From the NCBI GenBank assembly GCA_963752045.1, contig CAVVWN010000015.1:62001-126000 (forward strand): a stretch of 64,000 bases of DNA. The letters are read 5' to 3'. Source of the DNA: DATKDF01 sp963752045. Its GTDB lineage: Bacteria; Acidobacteriota; Vicinamibacteria; Vicinamibacterales; SCN-69-37. Under the pieces are notes generated by a model, which saw nothing but the letters and a program-made list of their open reading frames with translations, ran no database searches and was not told where the DNA came from. Made by a program: the position numbers and the translations under genes. Positions 1 to 8,468 of the stretch are shown here, one piece after another (the stretch's first letter is position 1; each line of letters starts with the position of its first letter).

Positions 1-310
1 AGAGCGTGTAGGTGCCGGCCGGGACCTGCAGCGCGCCGAAGGTGAGCGGCTTGTCGGTCTCGAGCGTGGTCGCCTCGTCGGCGCCTGTTCGCCAGGTCTG
101 CCCGGGAGGCATGAGCTGATCGGCAGGACGGCCTTTGACCGACGGCCGGCCGTACGTGATGGCTATGCTGGCGCCGTCGATCGTCCAGGCCGTTTTCACG
201 TGCGGGCTGCCGCCCTTGCCGGGATGCACCTGCGTGGTCTGCTGCGCGAACGGGCTGGCCACGAACACGACCGCCGCGAGTGAAGCTGTCAGCACTGTCC
301 TCAACTGCAT
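1..310 (-). CDS. DUF2911 family exported protein, C-terminus cut off by window edge
   Basis: Only the first ~103 residues lie in the window; the gene runs off the left edge. The start at 310 is preceded by a GAGGA ribosome binding site. The N-terminus is a Sec-type signal peptide ending in SPFAQQ. It is followed by GRPSVKGRPADQLMPPGQ, then WRTGADEATTL and AGTYTL, which is the typical start of the DUF2911 domain. The function of DUF2911 is unknown; these proteins are common exported proteins in Acidobacteriota and Bacteroidota. The family call rests on these motifs only. Confidence 0.75.
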   Translation of the reverse strand, partial: MQLRTVLTASLAAVVFVASPFAQQTTQVHPGKGGSPHVKTAWTIDGASIAITYGRPSVKGRPADQLMPPGQTWRTGADEATTLETDKPLTFGALQVPAGTYTL

Positions 311-445
311 GCGTGGATCCTCATCTCTGAATCAGCAGGGCCGGAGCCCGCCCGACAGACGGTTCCTGGCTGGACTCGCGTCCTGCCTTCCAACACTCAA
401 CCATATACCAGCGATCGACCAACCGTGGAGGCCCTGGCGTCGAGA

Positions 446-1441
446 CTACGGCCCGACGAACCACTCGCGGGCAGACGGATCGGAGGTGAAGAAGTCCAGC
501 AGCATCTGTGCCACTTTCTGGCGACCGGACGTGCTCGGGTGGGTGCCGTCGCTGGAGAGCTCTGTGCAGGCCCACGTGAGTCCGTCGCGGCGCGGGTTCA
601 GGCCGTCAGCCCAGAGGTACGGGCCCCAGGCGACCCATGGGGCCACCCGACCGGCGCCACTCCACGGCAGGAGCCCGGTGAGCTGATCTTCGATGACCCA
701 CCTCATGGCGAAGGCGCTTTGGTACGCGTAGGGCTCTGGATTGAGCGTGGTCGTCGCATAACCGGCATAGATACGGCTCGACAAATAGGCCACGCGGAGA
801 TTCGGAAACCGGTCGGCGAGCGCGCGGAGCACGACGACCGTGTCGTGCTTGAGCTCCACCGTCGCATCGGGCCACTCGCCAGACGGCTGCCGATTGGCGA
901 GTTTGACCCAGGCGGCCGCCACCTGGAGGTTCGAGAGCCCGGCCTGTCGTATCCGGCTGTCGAGGGTCACCCAGCAGGGGCACCCGGGATTCGCCCAGTC
1001 GGCTGCCGTCTGGCCGCCTTGCGCGCCATCGACAATCGTCAGCCTCGGGTCCCTCGATGGTTCGCCGGAGGCCAACGCCACGAACGCCTGAAACTCCTGC
1101 GTGGTGTTCGACATCCCGACTGAGATGAGGGCGTAGCGGCCGGCCGGGTCCGGCTGGCCGTCACGGTCGAGCGGGCCAATCGACGTCGCGGCCTGCACAC
1201 CGGCCGAGAGGTGCGCCGCCGGCGCGGTGTTCGATCCACCCGGATAGAGGCCGCCCCCGTGGCCGAAGTAGCGCTCACCGCCCATGTCGGTGAGCGGCGT
1301 CAGCCCGACCGACGTCTGCGAGCAGCCCTGTGCGGCTGGCGGCGCCGGTGCGGGCGTCGGGCTCGTCGGTGCCGGCGGCGATCCGCCGCAGGCGAGCGCA
1401 CCAGCGGCGACGAGCGCGATCGTGATGCGACCGGTCAGCAT
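446..1441 (-). CDS. lipoprotein with SGNH-hydrolase-like features
   Basis: A 331-residue protein with a lipoprotein signal peptide (lipobox LACG at residues ~16-19) and a Pro/Ala-rich linker, so probably anchored to a membrane on the outside. The C-terminal SDGTHPSTSGRQKVA matches block V of SGNH/GDSL esterases (Asp-x-x-His). The block I serine is less clear; ISVGMSNTTQEF near residue 107 is the best candidate. This suggests a carbohydrate or lipid esterase, but the substrate is not evident. The downstream neighbour on the same strand is the DUF2911 gene (135-bp gap). A second, clearer SGNH lipoprotein lies at 19145-20158. Confidence 0.6.
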   Translation of the reverse strand: MLTGRITIALVAAGALACGGSPPAPTSPTPAPAPPAAQGCSQTSVGLTPLTDMGGERYFGHGGGLYPGGSNTAPAAHLSAGVQAATSIGPLDRDGQPDPAGRYALISVGMSNTTQEFQAFVALASGEPSRDPRLTIVDGAQGGQTAADWANPGCPCWVTLDSRIRQAGLSNLQVAAAWVKLANRQPSGEWPDATVELKHDTVVVLRALADRFPNLRVAYLSSRIYAGYATTTLNPEPYAYQSAFAMRWVIEDQLTGLLPWSGAGRVAPWVAWGPYLWADGLNPRRDGLTWACTELSSDGTHPSTSGRQKVAQMLLDFFTSDPSAREWFVGP

Positions 1442-1508
1442 GCGCTACTCCTCGGCCGGGGTCGCTGGCGTCTCCCGAAGAGTGAGACCCCGCCGGCCGA
1501 CGAAACGT

Positions 1509-2537
1509 TTAGTCCGGTTGTCCGGCTGGCCTGGGCACCGGCAGGTCGAAGATGTCGGGATACCCGAACAACCCGGCCGCGCCGCCCGTGTGCAGGAAGA
1601 CGATGTTGGCGTCGCGGTCGAAGTGATTGCGAGAGATGAGATCGATCAGGCCGGCCATGGCTTTCCCCGCGTAGACGGGATCGAGCAGGATGCCCTCGAG
1701 CCTCGCGACGAGCTTGACCGCTTCGATCATGCCCGCTGTGGGCACGCCATATCCGCCGCCGACGTAATCGCAGTTGGCCACGACGTGCTCGCGCCGAACG
1801 ATGCCCGGCAGGCCGATGTGCGCGGACGTCTCGGCGGCCAGCCTGAACACGTTCTCTTCCTGACGGTCCTTCGGCGCGCGCACGCCGATGCCGAGCACCG
1901 GCATCCGGCTGTTGAGTGCGACGAGGCCGGTGACGAGACCTGCCTGCGTCCCCGCGCTGCCGGTCGCGTGCACCACGTGGTCGACGCCGAGACCCTCGTC
2001 GGCGGCCTGGCCGACGAGCTCCAGTGCGGCCAGCACGTAGCCGAGCGCCCCCACCGGATTGGACCCGCCGCCGGGAATGACGTAGGGCCGACGCCCGTCG
2101 GCGTCGAGCCGCGCGGCCAGGGCGTCCATCTCCGCCTGCATGTCGGCGCCGCCCGGCCGGGTTGACACTGTCGCGCCGTGCAGTTCATCGAGCAGCACGT
2201 TGCCGCTTCGCGTGTAGCTCGGGTCGGTGGAGCCGGTGCGGTCTTCGAGAAGAATGTGGCACGCGAGCCCGAGCCGCGCGGCGATGGCCGCCGTCTGCCG
2301 CGCGTGGTTCGACTGCGTCGCGCCCTGCGTGATGACCGTGTCGGCATTGCGCGCGAGCGCGTCGGCCATCAGGAATTCGAGCTTGCGGGTCTTGTTGCCC
2401 CCGGTGGACAGGCCCGTGCAGTCGTCGCGTTTGATCCAGAGACGCGGGCCGCCCAGATGCGCCGTCAGCCTTTCCATGGGCTCGAGTGGCGTGGGCAGGT
2501 GCGCGAACCGAAGGCGTGGGAAGCGACCGAGATTCAT
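1509..2537 (-). CDS. dcyD: PLP-dependent D-cysteine desulfhydrase / ACC-deaminase-like enzyme
   Basis: A 342-residue fold-type II PLP enzyme. GGNKTRKLEF near residues 46-55 carries the PLP-binding lysine (K49), followed by the family's TQGATQSNHARQTA segment. GGGSNPVGALGY and ATGSAGTQAG match the phosphate- and substrate-binding loops of the D-cysteine desulfhydrase/ACC deaminase family. The expected reaction is D-cysteine to pyruvate, H2S and ammonia; ACC deaminase is the alternative, and sequence alone does not separate them. I chose the ATG at 2537 because the family begins at this point (NLGRFPRLRFAHLPTPLEPM); an upstream in-frame start at 2624 would run into the divergent gene at 2618. 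Confidence 0.8.
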   Translation of the reverse strand: MNLGRFPRLRFAHLPTPLEPMERLTAHLGGPRLWIKRDDCTGLSTGGNKTRKLEFLMADALARNADTVITQGATQSNHARQTAAIAARLGLACHILLEDRTGSTDPSYTRSGNVLLDELHGATVSTRPGGADMQAEMDALAARLDADGRRPYVIPGGGSNPVGALGYVLAALELVGQAADEGLGVDHVVHATGSAGTQAGLVTGLVALNSRMPVLGIGVRAPKDRQEENVFRLAAETSAHIGLPGIVRREHVVANCDYVGGGYGVPTAGMIEAVKLVARLEGILLDPVYAGKAMAGLIDLISRNHFDRDANIVFLHTGGAAGLFGYPDIFDLPVPRPAGQPD

Positions 2538-2579
2538 GACAGCGTGTTCTACCACGAGCGCGCCGCCGCGACGACGCGT

Positions 2580-2585
2580 TATCAT
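2580..2585 (+). promoter_or_regulatory. possible -10 element for the DUF393 gene
   Basis: TATCAT stands in the 80-bp gap between two divergent starts, 33 bp upstream of the ATG at 2618. No clear -35 is visible, so this is weak. Confidence 0.25.
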
Positions 2586-2617
2586 CTTCTGAGGCCCGGC
2601 CGACGGGTCATCCGACC

Positions 2618-3040
2618 ATGACACCGACTGCTGCCGGCACCGACCGCGATCGCGGCATCATCCTCTTCGACGGCACGTGCGCCTTCTGCGAGCGCGCGGT
2701 GATCTTCATCGCGACGAGGGACCCGGCACGATACTTCCGATTCGGAGCCTCGCAGTCACCCGAGGCCGCTGCCCTGCTTCAGCCGTACGGCCTGACGAGA
2801 AACACGGCGCGTAGCATCATCCTCCTCGAAGATGGAAAAGCCTACCTGCGCTCGACCGCCTCGCTGCGCATCGCCGCGCGGCTGACCTTTCCGTGGTCAC
2901 TCGCACGCGCCTTCCTGATTGTACCGGCCCCGATTCGGGACGCGGCCTACCGCGTGGTGGCGGCCATCCGTCACCGACTTGCCGGCCGGTCGAACGCCTG
3001 TGAGATCCCTCCCCCGGAGATTCGCGCACGCCTCATTTGA
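2618..3040 (+). CDS. thiol-disulfide oxidoreductase-like DCC (DUF393) protein
   Basis: A 140-residue protein of the DUF393 family. The N-terminal ILFDGTCAFCERAV near residues 13-26 is the family's signature, with a thioredoxin-like CxxC. RYFRFGASQSPEAAALL and a later LRSTASLRIAARL follow in the usual order. These proteins are thought to be small thiol-disulfide oxidoreductases of unknown substrate. It is divergent from the desulfhydrase gene, with about 80 bp between the two starts. Confidence 0.8.
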   Translation: MTPTAAGTDRDRGIILFDGTCAFCERAVIFIATRDPARYFRFGASQSPEAAALLQPYGLTRNTARSIILLEDGKAYLRSTASLRIAARLTFPWSLARAFLIVPAPIRDAAYRVVAAIRHRLAGRSNACEIPPPEIRARLI

Positions 3041-3266
3041 GCCCGGTACGCGTGCCAAGGCACGAAAGACGCGCGTTGGGGTGCAGAACCGGGAAATCCT
3101 GGGGCGGCCGATTCGGGACCCCGCCCGATAGAGCAGTAGATGGAGCGGGAATCCGACCGCCACACGTTTACCGAAAGTGTGTGGGACTTACATATCCGTA
3201 ACGGCTTGGGCCCTTCGCGGGCCTGTCCGACCGCAGCCGAAGGCCCAGAATCCCGGCCGGTTGCTC

Positions 3267-3283
3267 CGGTACACGGCTTGCTC
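3267..3283 (+). promoter_or_regulatory. sigma-54-type -24/-12 promoter
   Basis: CGGTACACGGCTTGCTC has GG and GC exactly ten bases apart and TTGC at -12. The predicted start of transcription, ~3293, is 8 bp before the ATG at 3301. It is the only promoter-like element I see in the 260-bp gap 3041-3300, which otherwise holds no gene. The same GGTAC-N5-TTGCTC form recurs at 48464. Confidence 0.6.
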
Positions 3284-3300
3284 CAGACATAAGACCGACC

Positions 3301-3819
3301 ATGGCCCCTCACGCAGAGCCCTCGGGTCCGCAGCAGTTCGACCACGGGCTGATGCCCACGCCGCCGCCGAGGTCTGCCAGTTGGTTGCCCAGGGGGCCCG
3401 GGCCCCATTTCGTGGACATGCGGGTGCTCTGCCGGGCGATCATGGACGAGATGAGCCCTCGTGCTGAGCGCCAGGGCGTCACGGTGGACCTGTCCTTCTG
3501 CGAAGCCCGCGCCACGGCCATCGGGTTCGCCGATCAGCTCTATCAGGCCGTCCGTGAGATCGTGAAGAACGCGCTCCGCGCGATGCCGAACGGCGGCAAA
3601 CTGGTGGTCCGCGTCGAACGAGACCCCTACGTCGTCGTCGAGTGCGGCGACAACGGCCAGGAGCGCCCCGCGTCCGACTCGGCCGAGCCGCGCAAGATCA
3701 TCGAAGCCCACCGTGGCTACGTGTGGCATCGCCGCCAGCCGGGCGGCGGTACCTGCGTCATCGTGGAGTTGCCGGCCTCGGGCCCGGGCGCCCCGCGACA
3801 CAGCCGACCGGCATTCTGA
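3301..3819 (+). CDS. orphan HATPase_c-type protein (histidine-kinase ATP-binding domain only)
   Basis: A 172-residue protein holding little more than a GHKL ATPase domain. QAVREIVKNALRAMPNGGKLVVRVE (quoted in parts: QAVREIVKNALRAMP, then GGKLVVRVE) is the N box. VVECGDNGQE matches the G1 box (normally D-x-G-x-G), but the next glycine is replaced. The domain ends in GGGTCVIVELP, like the end of kinase ATP-binding domains. There is no phosphoacceptor-His domain, sensor or receiver. It could be an anti-sigma-factor-like kinase, a detached kinase half or a remnant. The intact frame and the sigma-54-type site just upstream favour an expressed gene. Confidence 0.6.
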   Translation: MAPHAEPSGPQQFDHGLMPTPPPRSASWLPRGPGPHFVDMRVLCRAIMDEMSPRAERQGVTVDLSFCEARATAIGFADQLYQAVREIVKNALRAMPNGGKLVVRVERDPYVVVECGDNGQERPASDSAEPRKIIEAHRGYVWHRRQPGGGTCVIVELPASGPGAPRHSRPAF

Positions 3820-3876
3820 CGGACCCGGCGTTCCCCCATCCAGCGCGCGGCAACGGGCTCCCGGGACCGATGATCG

Positions 3877-3882
3877 TATGAT
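3877..3882 (+). promoter_or_regulatory. possible -10 element, leaderless start of the pirin gene
   Basis: TATGAT ends 6 bp before the ATG at 3889, which would give a leaderless or nearly leaderless transcript. No Shine-Dalgarno sequence is visible before this ATG, which fits. No clear -35. Confidence 0.3.
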
Positions 3883-3888
3883 CGGACC

Positions 3889-4794
3889 ATGTCCATTCGA
3901 GCCGTGAAGACAGTCTCTCAGGCGCAGCCGACCCTCGAGGGCGCCGGCGTCCACCTGCATCGCGCATTCGGGTTCGGCAAGACCTCCGACTTCGATCCAT
4001 TCCTGCTGTTCGATGACTTTCGAAACGACCGGCCGGCCGACTACCTGGCGGGCTTCCCCTGGCATCCGCATCGAGGCATCGAGACGGTGACCTACGTGCT
4101 GGCCGGCGACGTCGAGCACCGTGACAGCCTGGGAAACCGGGGCACGCTCGGGGCCGGCGACGTGCAGTGGATGACGGCCGGCAGCGGCATCATCCACCAG
4201 GAAATGCCAAGAGGCGACGCCGAGGGGCGCATGCACGGCTTTCAGCTGTGGGCGAACCTGCCGGCCGCGCACAAGATGACGACGCCGCGCTACCAGGACG
4301 TGCAGTCGAGGGACATCCCCGAAATCACCGACGACGACGGCACGACGGTGCGCGTGGTGTGCGGCTCGTTCTGGGGCAAGACCGGCCCGGTCGACGGCAT
4401 CGCCGCCGAACCGCAGTACCTCGACGTGTTCGTGCCGCCCAACCGGCGGCGCAGCCTGTCGGTCGAGACGACCCGTCACGCGTTCGCGTACATCTTCTCG
4501 GGGTCCGGCATCTTCGGCAATGCGTCCGGACCGCGCCCGGTGCTGACCGATCCGTTGGGCGACGTGGACACGGCCAAGCCCGTGCTCGCCGACAACCGCT
4601 CGCTCATCCTGTTCGATCGGGGCGACGAGGTCTCGGTCGAAGCAGGCGAACAGGGCATCCGCTTCCTGCTCGTCTCAGGCCGGCCGCTCCGTGAACCGGT
4701 GGCGTGGCACGGGCCTATCGTGATGAACACGCAGGACGAGCTCCGGCAGGCCTTCGAGGAATTCCAGAACGGGACGTTCCTGAAACAGCGATAG
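3889..4794 (+). CDS. pirin family protein
   Basis: A 301-residue bicupin. The N-terminal cupin carries the metal site: PWHPHRGIETVTYVLAG gives the two histidines, HRDSLG lies between, and GSGIIHQEMP gives the later His and Glu. The C-terminal cupin (about residues 185-280) includes RHAFAYIFSGSG and IRFLLVSGRPLREPV. Bacterial pirins bind Fe(II), and some act as quercetin 2,3-dioxygenases; the role here is not evident. Length and motif order are normal for the family. It converges on the PEGA/PDZ gene with a 21-bp gap. Confidence 0.88.
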   Translation: MSIRAVKTVSQAQPTLEGAGVHLHRAFGFGKTSDFDPFLLFDDFRNDRPADYLAGFPWHPHRGIETVTYVLAGDVEHRDSLGNRGTLGAGDVQWMTAGSGIIHQEMPRGDAEGRMHGFQLWANLPAAHKMTTPRYQDVQSRDIPEITDDDGTTVRVVCGSFWGKTGPVDGIAAEPQYLDVFVPPNRRRSLSVETTRHAFAYIFSGSGIFGNASGPRPVLTDPLGDVDTAKPVLADNRSLILFDRGDEVSVEAGEQGIRFLLVSGRPLREPVAWHGPIVMNTQDELRQAFEEFQNGTFLKQR

Positions 4795-4795
4795 A

Positions 4796-4809
4796 CGGAC
4801 CGAGGTCCG
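4796..4809. terminator. short dyad between convergent genes
   Basis: CGGACC-GA-GGTCCG is a perfect 6-bp inverted repeat in the 21-bp gap between two convergent stop codons. There is no T-run, so it is at best a weak bidirectional stop. Confidence 0.25.
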
Positions 4810-4815
4810 GCAACC

Positions 4816-6939
4816 CTATCGGACGGAATCGAGCTTGGCGCGCGCGAGCGGTGCGACGAGCGGCCCCTCGCTCGAGAGGCGCGCTTCGGTGGCTTCGGCG
4901 GCCGTGCCGAACGCGGTCCGCGCCTCGCTCGTTCTTCCCGCGCCTTCGAGGCAGAGTCCGCGCAGGTAGGCCACGGTGCCGGCAGACACCCCGGCGCCGT
5001 CCGGCAACTGCACCCGTCCCAGCGCCGCCAGCGCATCGTCCCAGTTACCCAGGCGCAGGTGCACCACGGCCAGGTTCAGATTCGCCGCCGCGGATTCGGT
5101 CGGCCCGGAGGCGGCCGCCGCCGTGCGCGTCAGTTCGAGGAGCGCGCGGTTGTAGAGGATGGCCGGGTCGCGCAGCGGCATCGTGTCGATCACCATCGAC
5201 ACGGGCGAGGTGATGGTACGCGTGCTGCCGTCGGCGCCTGTCACCCCGACCTCGAGGCCGGCAGCCGATTCGAGCGCCGCCACGACGGCCCGCAGGTCCG
5301 CGACCGACGCGACGGGCTGCCCCCCGGCGCCGACGATGACGTCGCCGACCGCATAGCCGGCAGCTGAAGCCGACGCCCCGGCGCGCACGACCACCGCGCC
5401 CGACACCCCGGCGACGTCGACCACCGACACCTCGAGCGACGGCCGGACAATCGGCGGCAGCGGCGCGCCGATGCGTTCGGCGATACGTCGCTGGGAGGCG
5501 CTGTCGGCCGTGTTGACCGTGATGACGTCAGGGTCGCCGCTGCCGGCGGCCAACAGCACCACGGTGGCTTCGTACGGCTCGGTTCCGACGGCAACGGCCG
5601 CCACACCCTGCGCACCGAGGTCGGTTGTGATCTTCTGGCCCAGGTCGCGGACGGCCTCGCGCGGCAGGGCCGACGTCGCGACGCCGCCATCGGGCGCCGC
5701 AAGCCAGCTGGCCGGCGCGTTGTGCTTCCTGAGCACCGCCTCGAGTTCCGACTGCACCGGTGCGTAGACGAGTAGCGCCGGCGCGCCGGCGAGCGCTCGC
5801 TCGACGGCCTCACGCAGCTGCTCGGCCGGCATGGCGGTGGTGCCCTGCGCGGCGACGATCGGGAACCCCGCACGCAACTCCGCATTGAGCGTCTCTGACG
5901 CCCCGCGGGTCCAGTCGCGCCGATCGACGAATCGTCCGTCGCGGGCGCGAATCTCGATGACCCTGCGGCCTTCGCAGATAGTCAGCGTCTGCCGCTCACG
6001 AAGCGGTCCCTGCTGCTCGCCGTCGACGAACACGATGGCGTCCAACGCCCGGCTCTCGAGGCGCACCGTCGCCACCGCTCTCGCCAGTTCGAGCGGCTCG
6101 GTCACGACGTCCTGCGTGACGTTCATCGGCAGGCTCAATTCGGCGTAGCAGTCGCGGCGCAGCTCGATGCGGTGCTGGCCAAGCGCGAGGTCGGCGACGA
6201 CGAGCGGCGCCGAAGGCCCGGTACTGGTCGGCCCGGCCGGGGTCCGCCCGCGGGGCGTGCCGTCGATGACCACCTCGGCGCCGGCCGGCACGCTGATGAT
6301 GGACAGGCTGGCCGACACCCGCTCGAGCGAGAGCGTCAGGTCGGTTGCCTCCCCGGCGACGACCAGGAAGGACTGGTCGTACGGGGCGAACCCCTGGCGG
6401 TTGACCACCAGCCGATGCTCGCCGGCCACCAGGTCGAGTGCGACCGGCTCGGTCGGCACCATGTAGGTGCGGTCGTCGATTCGGATCTCGCCGGCCGGCG
6501 TGGAAGAAACCACCAACTGCCCGATGGTCAGCGCGCGCACGCCGTCGAAGACGGCCACGACGCGCGGCGAAATCTCCGAGCCGAGCCGGAAGTCCGGACG
6601 GATGGCAAGCAGCGCTGCAAAATCCTGCTCGGCTCCGGCGGCATCGCCTTGGGCGAACCGCGCGCGCGCGCGCATCTCGTAGGTCTGGACGAGCAGGTCG
6701 GTCCGTTCGGTGGCGCCGGACGTAATCGCGATGACGAGCTGGTCGAACAGCGGCACGGCCTGGTCGTACTCGAAGGCATCGAACAAGCGCTTGCCCTGGT
6801 CGAACAGCAGGTCGAGCGCACCGGCGGTCTGTTGGTCAGGAACAACGGGTGCGGCCGCCCGGGCCGGCCCTGCCAGGATCATCGTGCCTGCGACGAGCGC
6901 GATCACCCCGGCCGCAATGGAATGGCGAGCCTTCGTCAT
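4816..6939 (-). CDS. exported PEGA/PDZ/TPR protein
   Basis: A 707-residue protein with a Sec signal peptide (cleavage near PARAAAPVV), so periplasmic or surface-located. In order: a TPR-like helical stretch (residues ~40-110); a PEGA repeat (VSSTPAGEIRID ... VAGEHRLVVNRQGF); a second PEGA (IISVPAGAEVVIDGTPRG); a third, weaker PEGA-like stretch (IVFVDGEQQG); a middle region without a clear family; a PDZ domain (~500-570, AGYAVGDVIVGAGGQPV); and C-terminal TPRs (NLAVVHLRLGNWDDALAALG). PEGA and TPR modules suggest a scaffold binding cell wall or envelope proteins. Its start overlaps the stop of the upstream gene by 4 bp (ATGA), so the two are translationally coupled. Confidence 0.75.
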   Translation of the reverse strand: MTKARHSIAAGVIALVAGTMILAGPARAAAPVVPDQQTAGALDLLFDQGKRLFDAFEYDQAVPLFDQLVIAITSGATERTDLLVQTYEMRARARFAQGDAAGAEQDFAALLAIRPDFRLGSEISPRVVAVFDGVRALTIGQLVVSSTPAGEIRIDDRTYMVPTEPVALDLVAGEHRLVVNRQGFAPYDQSFLVVAGEATDLTLSLERVSASLSIISVPAGAEVVIDGTPRGRTPAGPTSTGPSAPLVVADLALGQHRIELRRDCYAELSLPMNVTQDVVTEPLELARAVATVRLESRALDAIVFVDGEQQGPLRERQTLTICEGRRVIEIRARDGRFVDRRDWTRGASETLNAELRAGFPIVAAQGTTAMPAEQLREAVERALAGAPALLVYAPVQSELEAVLRKHNAPASWLAAPDGGVATSALPREAVRDLGQKITTDLGAQGVAAVAVGTEPYEATVVLLAAGSGDPDVITVNTADSASQRRIAERIGAPLPPIVRPSLEVSVVDVAGVSGAVVVRAGASASAAGYAVGDVIVGAGGQPVASVADLRAVVAALESAAGLEVGVTGADGSTRTITSPVSMVIDTMPLRDPAILYNRALLELTRTAAAASGPTESAAANLNLAVVHLRLGNWDDALAALGRVQLPDGAGVSAGTVAYLRGLCLEGAGRTSEARTAFGTAAEATEARLSSEGPLVAPLARAKLDSVR

Positions 6940-8464
6940 CGGTACACCAGAATGCGCTCGGCGCGCCCGTCGTAGATCAACGCGCCTCCAGAAGGGTCCA
7001 CGAGGAGCGCAGCCGCGCGGTCGAACCCACCGGACTGCCGGTCGGCAGTAAACGTCGTCAGCAGCCTGTACCCGGACGCGGCTGTCCCACCCCCCGCCTG
7101 ACCGGGATGCGGACTGAACACAGCCAGCATCTGGCGGCCCAGCACGTACAAATGGCCGAAGTCGTCGAAGGCGAGGTCTTCGGGGTCTCTGAGGTCCAGG
7201 CCGCCCGAACGCAGCTGAATCCGCGCCACGGCTTTACCGTCAGGGGCGAAGATCAGCACGTCGCGGCCATCGCGCTCGATCGCGGCTACCTGGTCTCGCA
7301 GCCCCACGGTCATTCTCGTCACGCGCGCGGTCGCAAACGCCGACGCATAGCTGCCGTCGCGATTGAAGCGATGAATGGCGCGCTGGTCATCGTCCATCAC
7401 CAGCCACTGGCCGCTCGACAACTGCGCCGCGTCGACGATCTTGTCGAGGACCTTGGCACCACCCTCCGAATCGGGCAGCAGGATCGGCACGCTTTCTCCG
7501 GTCATGGACTTGAGTGACGCGCTGTCGACCGCGATGGGATTCCCGGTTGCGTCAACCGTCAGCGCCCTGAATCGGGTGAAGGCCGGGACGCGGTCGCCAG
7601 CCGCCGCATCCACGGTGCCAATCGCCGACCGCGACCCCCAGTAGATCCGGCCGCTGCTGGTCGAGACGAGCCTCACGACGTCCCGAAGGCGCGACGGCCC
7701 GACCGTCTCGGTCGTCTGCGCGTAGGCAGCTCCGGCGGGCGCGCGGACGTAGAGCCGATGCAGCAGCGTGATCCGCGCGAGCGCCCGGCCCGCCGCCTCG
7801 CTGTCAGGCCACCGGTTCCGGACCTGCTGCAATTCCTCCATCGCCAGAATCGGACGCCCCAGCGCCACGAGCACCTGCCCGGCCGTCAGATAGGCCTCGG
7901 CGGCGGCCTGACCCGCCGGATACTCGGCCGTCACGCGACCGAGGTTGGCGAGCGCATCGTCGAGCCGGCCAGCGTAGTAGAACGTCTCGCCAGACAACTG
8001 CAGCGAACGGGCCACCGCGCCCGACGTCGGAAACAGCCGAATCACGCGGTCGAAGTTGGCGAGCGCGGCTTCCAGATCGGTGCCCTGCCGGCTTCGCGCC
8101 AGCGCCAGCCGCCCGCTCATGACGTAGGCATCGGGCGCCGAATCGGACGTCGAGTAATTGCGGAGGATGGCCTCGACCGCTTCTGTGGCCTGTGCCGAGT
8201 CGCCGGCCACGTCGAGAAGGTACCCGAGCGATTCTCGAGCAGCGCATCGTCGGCCACCGATGTCGAAGCAAACGTTTCAGCGACGGCTCGGAAGTCCTTG
8301 AGGGCCTCGGTGTAGTTGCCCTGGGCGGCGAAGGCCCGGCCGCTTTCGAGCTGCCGGCGGGCCACGTCTTCATTCGCGGTCGCCTGCTGGGCCATCGCGG
8401 TGACGGCTGCGGCCACCAAACCCAGCACAATCAAACCTGCCCGCACGGATGTCAGTCCTCTCAC
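6936..8464 (-). CDS. exported TPR and beta-propeller (NHL-like) protein, with a frameshift
   Basis: A GTG at 8464, 4 bp after the kinase stop, starts a signal peptide (LIVLGLVAAAVTAMAQQ) and a TPR (QLESGRAFAAQGNYTEALKDF). At about 8218-8236 the frame breaks: after DDALLE the protein continues one frame over as LLDVAGDSAQATEAVEAI. Restoring one base gives about 508 residues. The second half has TPRs (YYAGRLDDALANLGRV) and then six-bladed-propeller repeats with NHL-like motifs (FDDFGHLYVLGRQML, LLVDPSGGALIYDG). It sits between the kinase and the PEGA/PDZ protein in one operon, so it may relay or sense in that pathway (inference). The frameshift could be a sequencing error. Confidence 0.65.
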
Positions 8465-8468
8465 GCGT

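Noticed and set aside
2971..4479. A 502-codon open frame on the minus strand
   Set aside because: Covers the opposite strand of the ATPase and pirin genes; no motifs.
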